Assembly (NCBI GenBank): GCA_020845755.1
Contig: JADLFE010000013.1
Location: 62,001 to 126,000 of the forward strand
Length of the DNA stretch: 64,000 nt
DNA from: Phycisphaerales bacterium
Lineage (GTDB): Bacteria; Planctomycetota; Phycisphaerae; Phycisphaerales; UBA1924
Reading direction: 5' to 3'
Within the stretch, counting starts at the first letter, position 1. The number at the start of each line of letters is the position of its first letter. Both the position numbers and the translations under genes were made by a program. This document shows positions 8,781 to 16,320 of this stretch, in pieces. A model generated the notes under the pieces. That model made no database searches and was not told where the DNA came from. It saw only the letters and a program-made list of their open reading frames with translations.

Positions 8781-9563
8781 GTGCCCTCCGAGTCCTATCC
8801 CAACCTCTCCGCGGCCCGCGTCGTCGCGATCATCCCCGCGAGGCTTGGTTCGACGCGCTTCCCTGAGAAGGTGCTGGCGGACCGCACGGGCCGAACGCTG
8901 ATCCAGCATGTGCACGACGCCGCCAAGGGCGCCCGCTTGCTCGATGATGTGGTGGTGGCGGTGGATGACGCGCGGGTGCGCGACGCGGTCGTGGCGTTCG
9001 GTGGGAAGGTCGTGATGACCAGAGCTTCGCATCCCAACGGGAGCAGCCGACTGGCCGAAGCGGCGAGACTGCTGAGGCTGAGCGATGAGGCCCTGGTGGT
9101 CAATGTGCAGGGGGACGAGCCGGAACTCGAGGCGTCGGTTATCGACGTGCTGGTGCGCGAGGCGCTGGCGGCCCGTGCGCCCGTGGCGACGATCGCTTCG
9201 CCCATCGAGAACGAGGCGGAATTCGCGAACCCGAACGTGGTGAAGGTAGTTCGGCGCGCGGATAACACGGCGTTGTATTTCTCGCGGGCGTCGATCCCGT
9301 TCCCGCGGACAACCCTCGGGCCGCGGGCGCTCAAGCACATCGGGATCTACGCGTACCGGGCGGCGTTTCTTCAGAAGTATGTGTCGATGGCGCCGACGCC
9401 TCTGGAACTGGCGGAATCGCTGGAGCAACTGCGCGTGCTGGAGCACGGGCACGAGATTCTGGTCGTGGAGCGGCGTGTCACGACGACAGGGATCGACACG
9501 CCAGAGCAGTACGACGCGTTTGTGGAGCGATGGGTGCGGAGCGACCGCTCGTCGTGCGGGTGA
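8781..9563 (+). CDS. kdsB: 3-deoxy-manno-octulosonate cytidylyltransferase
   Basis: This enzyme activates Kdo as CMP-Kdo for lipopolysaccharide core synthesis. The N-terminus VVAIIPARLGSTRFPEKVLA is the nucleotide-binding signature, followed by NVQGDEPELEASVID and the C-terminal HIGIYAYRAAFL and LEQLRVLEHGHEI typical of KdsB. Start GTG 8781 gives 260 residues, close to the usual 250; a longer frame to ATG 8673 would add 36 residues of non-conserved sequence. No strong ribosome binding site supports either, so the start is uncertain. Presence of kdsB implies a Kdo-containing outer membrane. Confidence 0.9.
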   Translation: MPSESYPNLSAARVVAIIPARLGSTRFPEKVLADRTGRTLIQHVHDAAKGARLLDDVVVAVDDARVRDAVVAFGGKVVMTRASHPNGSSRLAEAARLLRLSDEALVVNVQGDEPELEASVIDVLVREALAARAPVATIASPIENEAEFANPNVVKVVRRADNTALYFSRASIPFPRTTLGPRALKHIGIYAYRAAFLQKYVSMAPTPLELAESLEQLRVLEHGHEILVVERRVTTTGIDTPEQYDAFVERWVRSDRSSCG

Positions 9564-9783
9564 ACGCCGCACTCTCGCGCGGTTTTCCGTCCGGTCGCCC
9601 CTCAGCGTGAGACGCTCGAACGCGTCGGTGCTCGGCCGGGGTAACTATGATCTCTCGGTCGATCGCTCGAACTGAGGGCGATCGCTCCACCGTGGAGTGT
9701 GGTTGCCGGGTCACGCCGCTATGTCCGCGCACCGCACGCCGTTCATCGGCGCTCGGCGCAACCTGTTCTGAAGGAGATGCAAG

Positions 9784-10305
9784 ATGGGATTGTTCGCCGA
9801 GATGATCGTCGCGGGGCACCGACGCTCGCAGAGTTATGCGCAGCGCCTGCTGAAGGACGTCACGCCCGCGATGTTCGCGCGGAAGGCCGTGGTCAATGGC
9901 AAGGTGATCGAGACCAATCACGCGGCGTGGGTGTATGGGCACCTGTGTCTTTATCCGGGGCGTATCGCGACAGCGCTGGGGCGCCCGGGCGATGTGCCGC
10001 TCCTTCCCGCCGACTGGGAGGCCCTGTTCAAGGACGGCACGCCGTGCCTCGATGACGTGGATGCCAAGATCTATCCTGCGATGGGCGCCGTGATCGACGC
10101 CTACGCCAAGGGCTACGAGGCGATCGCGTCCGTGTTGCTATCGATCTCCGACGCGGATCTCAGTCAGCCCACGCCGATCGAGCGATATCGCGAATTCCTC
10201 CCGCTGGTCGGCGGGATGGCGATGTTCATGATGAACAACCACATTGCCATCCACCTGGGTCAAGTCAGCGCGTGGCGTCGTTGTATGGGTCTGGGCAGCG
10301 CATGA
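9784..10305 (+). CDS. DinB-like four-helix protein
   Basis: This 173-residue protein resembles the DinB/YfiT superfamily of metal-binding four-helix bundles. Histidines are placed as in the family: AAWVYGHLCLYPG near residues 40-55 and NHIAIHLGQVSAWRR near the C-terminus, where HLGQ is a familiar DinB ending. AAGGAG at 9771-9776 lies seven bases before ATG 9784. The members with known roles are thiol transferases or DNA-damage-induced proteins; the substrate here cannot be told. It is flanked by kdsB and the CZB gene with gaps of over 200 bases, so it is probably a single-gene unit. Confidence 0.8.
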   Translation: MGLFAEMIVAGHRRSQSYAQRLLKDVTPAMFARKAVVNGKVIETNHAAWVYGHLCLYPGRIATALGRPGDVPLLPADWEALFKDGTPCLDDVDAKIYPAMGAVIDAYAKGYEAIASVLLSISDADLSQPTPIERYREFLPLVGGMAMFMMNNHIAIHLGQVSAWRRCMGLGSA

Positions 10306-10588
10306 CCTCCTGAGGTACGAGGACGCCGCCGCGCGACGATCTCGGATCAAGATGGTTTGTGCCATGTTCGGTATGCAGCATCTCCCGGCGCGGGTCGAAG
10401 GCGGGCCCACTGATCGAATCTGAATACTCACTTTCCCCCTTCGTTGCGTTGTGGGTGATATCGCCAATTCCGATCGTCGATACTGCGTCCGTCTTTGTTC
10501 GGATCAGTTGGTCCGAATTCACGGCGTGTGTCGTGGCCGGCGCGACCACGAAAGCCCTTCACGCGGCGACGCGGAAAGGATGATTGGG

Positions 10589-10948
10589 ATGTCGCTCGAT
10601 TTCTCGATGGCCAAACTCAAGCACCAGTCTTGGAAACTCAAACTCCGTGATTTCCTCGATGGCAAGCCTGGACTCACGTCCGCACAAGCGACCAGCCACA
10701 GGGATTGCGATCTCGGCAAGTGGCTGTATTCCGACGGCCTTGCCAAGTATGGCCAAGTCCCCGAGATCAAGACGCTCGAAAAGGTGCACGAAACCCTCCA
10801 CAAGACAGTCAAGTCCATCATGGATCTGAAGACTGCGGGAAAGGTTGCCGATGCCGAGCGCGAATTCCAGAAGATCGACGGTATCAGCAAGCAAATCGTC
10901 GACCTCCTCTCGGCGATCGAGACCAAGGGAGATAGGGCCGCGGCCTGA
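10589..10948 (+). CDS. Stand-alone CZB (chemoreceptor zinc-binding) domain protein
   Basis: This 119-residue protein is essentially one CZB domain. The expected three-His, one-Cys zinc site is visible: H in LKHQSWK, C in HRDCDLGKWLYSDG, and the two histidines in EKVHETLHKTV. CZB domains usually sit at the C-terminus of chemoreceptors or diguanylate cyclases and sense zinc or hypochlorous acid. Here there is no receptor, signalling or membrane part. I chose ATG 10589, preceded by GGAAAGGA at 10573-10580; an ATG at 10580 is too close to that site. No chemotaxis gene is adjacent. Confidence 0.88.
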   Translation: MSLDFSMAKLKHQSWKLKLRDFLDGKPGLTSAQATSHRDCDLGKWLYSDGLAKYGQVPEIKTLEKVHETLHKTVKSIMDLKTAGKVADAEREFQKIDGISKQIVDLLSAIETKGDRAAA

Positions 10949-11077
10949 ACCGTTCGACCTTGTCCGCCGCTCATGGATTGCTGATCTGAATACACGAAGC
11001 GTTGGGTGAACTGATCTGCTGCCTTGCGGATACCCTTGGCACCCCGCCAAGTCGGGTGCCACGAGCAGGGGGTCACA

Positions 11078-11740
11078 TCACGCGCGCACGAATGGGTTGC
11101 TCTTCATCTCCCGCCCGATGGTTGTAGGCGGACCGTGTCCCGGATAGACGCGCGTATGAGGTGGGAGTTGATACAGCACGTGCCGAATCGAATCGGCCAG
11201 CGTCTGCGGGCTGCTCCCTGGAAAGTCCGTTCTGCCGACCGAGCCATTGAACAGCGAGTCACCCACGATGGCGATGCCTGCCCCGGCGCAGTAGAACGTC
11301 ACGCCGCCGGGTGAATGACCGGGAGTATGGCGAACCACCCATCGTGACGAGCCGAGCGACAGTTCCTGCCCATCCATCAGTTCGCCATCGGGCTCGCCCT
11401 CGCTGACGGGCTGGCCGGTCATGGCGGAGAGGTTCAGCACGGGGTCTCCGAGCCATTCGTGCTCTGCTCGGTGCAGCAGGACGGGAATCCCTGGAAAAGC
11501 CCCGCGAATCTGGCCCAGCCCGGCAATGTGATCGAGGTGTGCGTGGGTGAGCAAGATCGCTCGGGGGGAGAGGCCCAACCGCTGAATGTGATTGATCAGG
11601 TCGTCGGGCTCAAAACTAGCGTCAACGATCCAGCAATCGCGGGCGTCCCCGTCCGTTACGACATAGCAGTTGGTTTCCCACGGCCCGAGGACAAAGGGCT
11701 TGATCGCGATTTGGACTCCGTTCGAGTTTGGCTCGCCCAT
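11078..11740 (-). CDS. MBL-fold hydrolase, glyoxalase II-like
   Basis: This 220-residue protein is a metallo-beta-lactamase fold hydrolase. THAHLDH gives the binuclear metal site, followed by HTPGHSPGG, GDSLFNGSVGRTDFPG and the C-terminal PGHGPPT. The pattern FVLGPWETNCYVV at the N-terminus and the GDSLF...GRTDFPG segment match the YcbL/glyoxalase II-like group, which hydrolyses thioesters. The substrate is not clear because the C-terminal glutathione-binding region of true GloB is absent. It diverges from the next gene; the two starts are only 68 bases apart. Confidence 0.88.
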   Translation of the reverse strand: MGEPNSNGVQIAIKPFVLGPWETNCYVVTDGDARDCWIVDASFEPDDLINHIQRLGLSPRAILLTHAHLDHIAGLGQIRGAFPGIPVLLHRAEHEWLGDPVLNLSAMTGQPVSEGEPDGELMDGQELSLGSSRWVVRHTPGHSPGGVTFYCAGAGIAIVGDSLFNGSVGRTDFPGSSPQTLADSIRHVLYQLPPHTRVYPGHGPPTTIGREMKSNPFVRA

Positions 11741-11808
11741 CGGCCGATGGTAGGTACACTGTTTTCAGGGCCGCCCGGATGCGGCCTTGCAAATCGAGAG
11801 GGACCTTC

Positions 11809-12792
11809 ATGCCTAACTCCAACAACCGTAACGATTTCGGACAGCCTTCCGCCTCCGGCACAGACCCAAGCAAGACGTTGGCGTGGTGGCTTGGGGTGTG
11901 CGTTCCGGCGGCGTTGAGCGTGCTCCTGGTTATCAATGGCACGTCTGGAAAGCCGTTCAGCGTCATTACCGGGCTTGGAATCCTGGGTCTGGTCATCGTG
12001 TGGGTTCTCTTCCTGCTCTCTCTGATCTTGCGCCGCACGGGTGTCGGCGCGGTGGAAGAGCGCATTCAGAGCCTGACATCGATGGTCGAGCACCTGGCGC
12101 AGCAGAACTCGTTGTCGGATGACGCGCGGCGTGTCATCAATCGCGCCCGCGAACGCGAGTTGCTCCGACGCGCGATCGAAGAAGACATGGGCCGCGAGGA
12201 CTGGGACGCGGCGATGGTGCTGGTGAAGGAACTCGCCGACCGCTTCGGCTATCGCGCCGACGCCGAGGAGTTTCGCGCGCGGATCACAGCCGCACGCGCT
12301 GAAACACTCGACCGCCGCTATCGCGAGGCGGTTTCAGTGCTCGACGGCCTGATCATGCAGAGGCGATGGGACGGCGCGATCGCCGAGGCCGACAAGATCG
12401 CGCGACTCTTCCCCGAAGTCTCGCGTGTCGCGGCCTTACGCCCACGCGTTGAGGACGCCCGCAATCACTACAAGGCCGACGTGGAACGCCGCTTTCTCGA
12501 AGCAACCCGCGACGGAGATGTCGATACCGCGATGAAATTGCTCACGGAACTCGACGCGTATCTCACCGAGAGCGAGGCTGCCCCGTACAAGGAAGTCGCA
12601 CGCGGCGTGATCGGCAAGGCCCGCGACAACCTGGGCGCGGCGTTCAAACTCGCGGTCTACAACAAGCGATGGGTCGAAGCCGCGGACCTCGGCGACAAGA
12701 TCATCAGCCAGTTTCCCAACAGCCGTATGGCGGCTGAAGTCCGCTCCCTGATCGACGGCATCCGCACCAAGGCCGCGGCATGGCAGCGCTGA
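11809..12792 (+). CDS. Membrane-anchored helical-repeat protein, unknown function
   Basis: This 327-residue protein has two N-terminal membrane segments (about residues 22-42 and 48-70: WWLGVCVPAALSVLLVI and GILGLVIVWVLFLLSLI) followed by a long charged helical region with repeats of about 35 residues (DWDAAMVLVKELADRFGY; RWDGAIAEADKIARLFPE; RWVEAADLGDKIISQFPN). Each repeat has the form (D/R)W-x2-A, so this is a small TPR-like array facing the cytoplasm. GAGAGGGA at 11796-11803 supports ATG 11809. A 6-bp hairpin, GGCCGC with GCGGCC (11769-11786), lies in the leader. Confidence 0.8.
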   Translation: MPNSNNRNDFGQPSASGTDPSKTLAWWLGVCVPAALSVLLVINGTSGKPFSVITGLGILGLVIVWVLFLLSLILRRTGVGAVEERIQSLTSMVEHLAQQNSLSDDARRVINRARERELLRRAIEEDMGREDWDAAMVLVKELADRFGYRADAEEFRARITAARAETLDRRYREAVSVLDGLIMQRRWDGAIAEADKIARLFPEVSRVAALRPRVEDARNHYKADVERRFLEATRDGDVDTAMKLLTELDAYLTESEAAPYKEVARGVIGKARDNLGAAFKLAVYNKRWVEAADLGDKIISQFPNSRMAAEVRSLIDGIRTKAAAWQR

Positions 12793-12934
12793 ACAACTCG
12801 ACGCTGCATCGATCGGAATCGCGCAGATCGTGGCGGAACACCGAGACTCGTCCGCGTTGTGATATCTGATTCCACTTCGGGGGGCGCTCGGCTGACTGGT
12901 CGAACCACGCGGTGAGAACGAGCGGGTAGTGTGA

Positions 12935-13276
12935 TTACGCGCCGATGTGCGGCTCAAGCCTGGACATGATCGCTCCGCGAGGCGAGTATCCCACCCATCC
13001 ATCGACGATCCGGCGGTCCTTCACGACGAACACGGCAGGCACGCTGCTCACCCCGAATGCCTGAGCGAGCGTCGGGTGGTCGTCGACGTTGACAAACGCC
13101 ACGTTGGCCCTGCCCGCCAATTCCGGCGCTAATCGCTCGAGTTCGGGCTTGAGCAGCCGGCACGGCGGGCACCACGGAGCCCAGAAGTCAACCAGAGTTG
13201 GCACCTTGCAGTCGAGCACCTGCGCTTCGAACGAGGACTCCGATGGATTCAAGATGTTCGATGAGTTCTGAGACAT
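12935..13276 (-). CDS. Thioredoxin
   Basis: This 113-residue protein is a thioredoxin. LVDFWAPWCPPCRLLKPELE carries the redox CxxC as WCPPC rather than the canonical WCGPC, and VSSVPAVFVVKD contains the cis-proline. CPPC changes redox potential in studied thioredoxins, so it may act on a particular partner. There is no signal peptide, hence cytoplasmic. It lies 71 bases upstream of, and on the same strand as, the phosphatase/haem fusion gene's 3' end region, reading away from it in order 16 kb to 13 kb, so co-transcription is possible but not shown. Confidence 0.93.
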   Translation of the reverse strand: MSQNSSNILNPSESSFEAQVLDCKVPTLVDFWAPWCPPCRLLKPELERLAPELAGRANVAFVNVDDHPTLAQAFGVSSVPAVFVVKDRRIVDGWVGYSPRGAIMSRLEPHIGA

Positions 13277-13346
13277 CCGCGCATCCCCATTGCGCAGGCT
13301 ACCTCGGCGTGACGAATCATCCGCCGAGCCCCACGCGCCATCACGA

Positions 13347-14867
13347 TCACTTGCCCGGCACTTCGACCCAGAACCAGCCGCGCAGGTCGCCTTCCTTGAA
13401 GCCCGTCGCCTGGTCCTTCGGATACTTCTCCGCCAGCGCGGTCTTCACGGCCTGATCGATCGACCCCGGATCGCCGTGACAGCCAAGGCACGCGCTCGAG
13501 AGTTTGATGGGAAGCACGACGCCCATCGAGCCGTCAGTGTTGGACATCGCCCGCGGCTCGGCCGGCATGCCGCTCAGCACCGTCGCGGCCCAGTTCGGGG
13601 CCCCGTTCATCGGGTTGCGCAGGCGTGCGCTGGTTCGCCCGATCATCACTCCCTTCTCCTTGGCGACGCGCTGCGCGATCTTGGGGGCCTGCTCCTTGCA
13701 CACGCCGATCGCACCAGCCGGACCGCCTTCCGGCGCGGGCTTCGCCATCGCCTCGCCGAGCGCCGCGAACAGCCGCTGGAACATCGTGTCTCGGGCTTCC
13801 ACGGCACGCGCATACGCCGCTTTCTGTCCCTCGCTCATCGAGTCGATCGAGAGCGCAGCCCATTCATCGCCGCCCGACCTGCGACGGACGTAGTCACGCG
13901 TCTTACTCTCCATCAGCGGATCGTGCGTGCCGATCGCCCTTGCTTCCGCCAGAGCCTGCGCCAGCGGCACGCCACGGTCCAGCACACGGTACGCGGCCCA
14001 GCCAGGCCCGACGCGATTCCCGGTCCGGCAATGCAGCGCCGCGCTCTTCCCGTCTTTCTCAGTATCGCGGATCGCCGCGCGGGCCTGATCGAGCAGTTCG
14101 TCGTTCAATTCCTGCGGCCCGGCGTAGGGGAGATTGCAGTACTCAATGTCCGCGCTCTTGGCCGCACCCGCCTCGTCGTAGTTCGCGTGCTCCGCCGCCT
14201 TGCGGAAGTTAACGAGTTTCGACACGCCGGCCGTTTTCAGCATCGTTACCTGCACGCCGTCGGGCTGTGTCATCAGGAATCGGTGCGGCACACCGCCGAT
14301 CGCGACTTCCGAGACCGGCACGGGGTCTCCGGCCTTCAAACGCGGGGTTTCTCTTCGCCCCGCATCATGTCCGGACCGCACAAAGTCATTCACACCCAGC
14401 GCGTGCGAGCGTAACAGCGCCAGTGCTTCGGGATCGTCGCTCTTCTCGCTGATCGTGACTCCCTTGTCGGTCGTCGTGACCTCCAGCGAGACGCTGGAAT
14501 GACGCTGAAACAGATCCGCGAACACCGGATCCCAGACGCGCACCTGTGCGCCGGTCTTGACGCGCTCCTGCATCGCCTTGGCATGGTCGATGATTCGTGC
14601 CGCCACCATCGGATCGTCGGATTCCGTCGTTGCCTCGACGCCGTTCTCCGTAAATTTCACGATGCGCCGGATCGTGTTGTGATCCGAGAGCAACTGCTGC
14701 CACACGCCGCGGTCATAGGACAGCGTGCCCGGCCGCGCGGTCCTGATCGCTGCCCCGCCCGACAGATCCGCCTTCCGTCGATTCTCGCCGCACGATGCGA
14801 GCATGACAGACGCCGCCAAGCCCGTTGCGGTCAACACCGTTCCGACTCTACCAATCATGCGTTTCAT
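13347..14867 (-). CDS. Lipoprotein fusing a DUF442-like phosphatase domain to a Tll0287-like (DUF3365) CxxCH domain
   Basis: This 506-residue protein begins with a signal and lipobox (VMLASCG), so it should be an exported lipoprotein. Residues about 25-170 form an unrecognised domain with two similar halves. Residues about 175-320 hold a tyrosine-phosphatase-like domain with HCRTGNRVG as its P-loop, the CRxGxR form seen in the DUF442 group. The C-terminal 180 residues resemble DUF3365 (Tll0287-like) haem sensor domains, including RTSARLRNPMNGAPNWA and the haem-binding ACLGCHGDP. I chose ATG 14867 because GGAG at 14877-14880 precedes it. The domain assignments are by eye; the fusion itself is direct from one uninterrupted frame. 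Confidence 0.75.
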   Translation of the reverse strand: MKRMIGRVGTVLTATGLAASVMLASCGENRRKADLSGGAAIRTARPGTLSYDRGVWQQLLSDHNTIRRIVKFTENGVEATTESDDPMVAARIIDHAKAMQERVKTGAQVRVWDPVFADLFQRHSSVSLEVTTTDKGVTISEKSDDPEALALLRSHALGVNDFVRSGHDAGRRETPRLKAGDPVPVSEVAIGGVPHRFLMTQPDGVQVTMLKTAGVSKLVNFRKAAEHANYDEAGAAKSADIEYCNLPYAGPQELNDELLDQARAAIRDTEKDGKSAALHCRTGNRVGPGWAAYRVLDRGVPLAQALAEARAIGTHDPLMESKTRDYVRRRSGGDEWAALSIDSMSEGQKAAYARAVEARDTMFQRLFAALGEAMAKPAPEGGPAGAIGVCKEQAPKIAQRVAKEKGVMIGRTSARLRNPMNGAPNWAATVLSGMPAEPRAMSNTDGSMGVVLPIKLSSACLGCHGDPGSIDQAVKTALAEKYPKDQATGFKEGDLRGWFWVEVPGK

Positions 14868-14964
14868 GGTCGATATCTCCATCGCAGAGCGGTCCCTCGC
14901 CCTTTGAGTCAACAGAGCCACCGCGGGTTCCGCAGAATTCTGGCCAATGTCGGGACATTTCAGG

Positions 14965-16320
14965 TTAGCCTGCGATCCGCTGCACCAGCCACACCAACGC
15001 GATGAGCGAAATCACGAGCGACAGGGGTATCGCGACGCGCCCGCGATACCACGGCCTCGTGCTCGTCCAACCAAGGAGCAGGAACGCCGCCGCCAGAATC
15101 CCCAGGTGCCCGCCCTCGACGCCGACCGTGAACGCCGCCAGGCTCGACACGAGTTGCCCCGGCGGGAATCCGGCTTCGTTGAACGCGGTTGCCACACCCA
15201 TGCCGTGAACGAGCCCGAAGACAAACGCGACGCCCGACCGCCAGGCGTGGATCTTCGTCGTGCACAGGTTTTCGATCCCGACAAACGCGACCGACGCCGC
15301 GATCGTCGGTTCAACTATGCTCGATGGCAGCCCGATGATGTTCAACGACGTGAGTGTCAGCGTGATCGTGTGCGCCACCGTGAATGCCGAGATCTGCATG
15401 ATCACCGGTCGTGGCTTGGGGCTCAGGAGAAACAGCCCGAGCACAAACAATGCGTGGTCCGGGCCGCCGGGGATGATGTGCTCAAAGCCAAGCAGCGTGA
15501 AGCGACCAAACACGCTCGTCCAGCCTGTTCCGTCCGCACGCTTCGCTGCGGCATTCCTATCGTGGGCATCCGCCGAGGTCGAGGCGGCCGATGTTCCGGC
15601 GTCATGTTCCACGCTACTCGCCGCGACGCCCGATTGGGCCGCGCCGTGCTCTTCCGCGGGCCCGCGGGACGTGCTCTTGAACTCAGCCGGCGCATCGAGG
15701 GTGGGGGATCCCGAGCCATGAGGTCGCACTGAAATCGCGAATTCGGGCGAGGCTTCGTTGGGGTCCAGAGGAAGGGCCACCGGCTCTTCGCCCGGCCGAT
15801 CGATCGTCAGCACCACGATCCCCAGCATCTCCGGGAATCGGATCCGCATGCTCGTTGATGTCGCCGGAATGATCGCCGTTGCGTGCAACTCGAGTTTGAT
15901 CGGAAGTGGGTATGTCGGCTTCCTGGCCTTGATGCCGTACACATCGGCAGCGCTCGGGTATGCCACGACACGCAACGGCACTCGCTCGCCGCCGGCTCTC
16001 AGCACGCACAGCGATTCAAACCTCGTCGCCGCCTCCTGCAGCGACGCCGCCAGCACATCCTCCGGCCCATTGAGCAGTTCAAACATCGGGCTATCGGGGA
16101 TGTTCTGCGATTGATCGTTGAGCGTGAATGCCAGGACATCGTGTGTCAGCGTGAGGTCAACCTCGCCCGAAGGACTGACCTTCACGATTGCCGCTGTCGC
16201 CACCGGCGGATGTGCCCCCGCGACGCGTCCAATGCACAGAAGCGTCGCCAGCACACCAAGAAGAAATGCCGCCCGAGCGATCAAGCACGAGCGGCGTGTT
16301 GGATCGAACCAGCCGGGCAT
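14965..16320 (-). CDS. HupE/UreJ-like membrane protein with large exported N-terminal domain
   Basis: This 451-residue protein has a signal segment (about residues 12-35), an exported beta-rich domain (to about 200), an Ala/Ser/Asp-rich linker, then about six membrane helices. The membrane part contains GFEHIIPGGPDHALFVLGL and FVFGLVHGMGVATAFNEAG, the signatures of the HupE/UreJ_2 family of putative nickel or other metal permeases. ATG 16318-16320 overlaps the stop of the upstream alpha-mannosidase gene as TAATG, so it is probably translated from the same mRNA. The transported ion is unknown. Confidence 0.82.
   Translation of the reverse strand: MPGWFDPTRRSCLIARAAFLLGVLATLLCIGRVAGAHPPVATAAIVKVSPSGEVDLTLTHDVLAFTLNDQSQNIPDSPMFELLNGPEDVLAASLQEAATRFESLCVLRAGGERVPLRVVAYPSAADVYGIKARKPTYPLPIKLELHATAIIPATSTSMRIRFPEMLGIVVLTIDRPGEEPVALPLDPNEASPEFAISVRPHGSGSPTLDAPAEFKSTSRGPAEEHGAAQSGVAASSVEHDAGTSAASTSADAHDRNAAAKRADGTGWTSVFGRFTLLGFEHIIPGGPDHALFVLGLFLLSPKPRPVIMQISAFTVAHTITLTLTSLNIIGLPSSIVEPTIAASVAFVGIENLCTTKIHAWRSGVAFVFGLVHGMGVATAFNEAGFPPGQLVSSLAAFTVGVEGGHLGILAAAFLLLGWTSTRPWYRGRVAIPLSLVISLIALVWLVQRIAG

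Noticed and set aside
9646-9651. TATGAT as a -10 element upstream of the DinB-like gene
   Set aside because: No -35 at the right distance; not strong enough to list.
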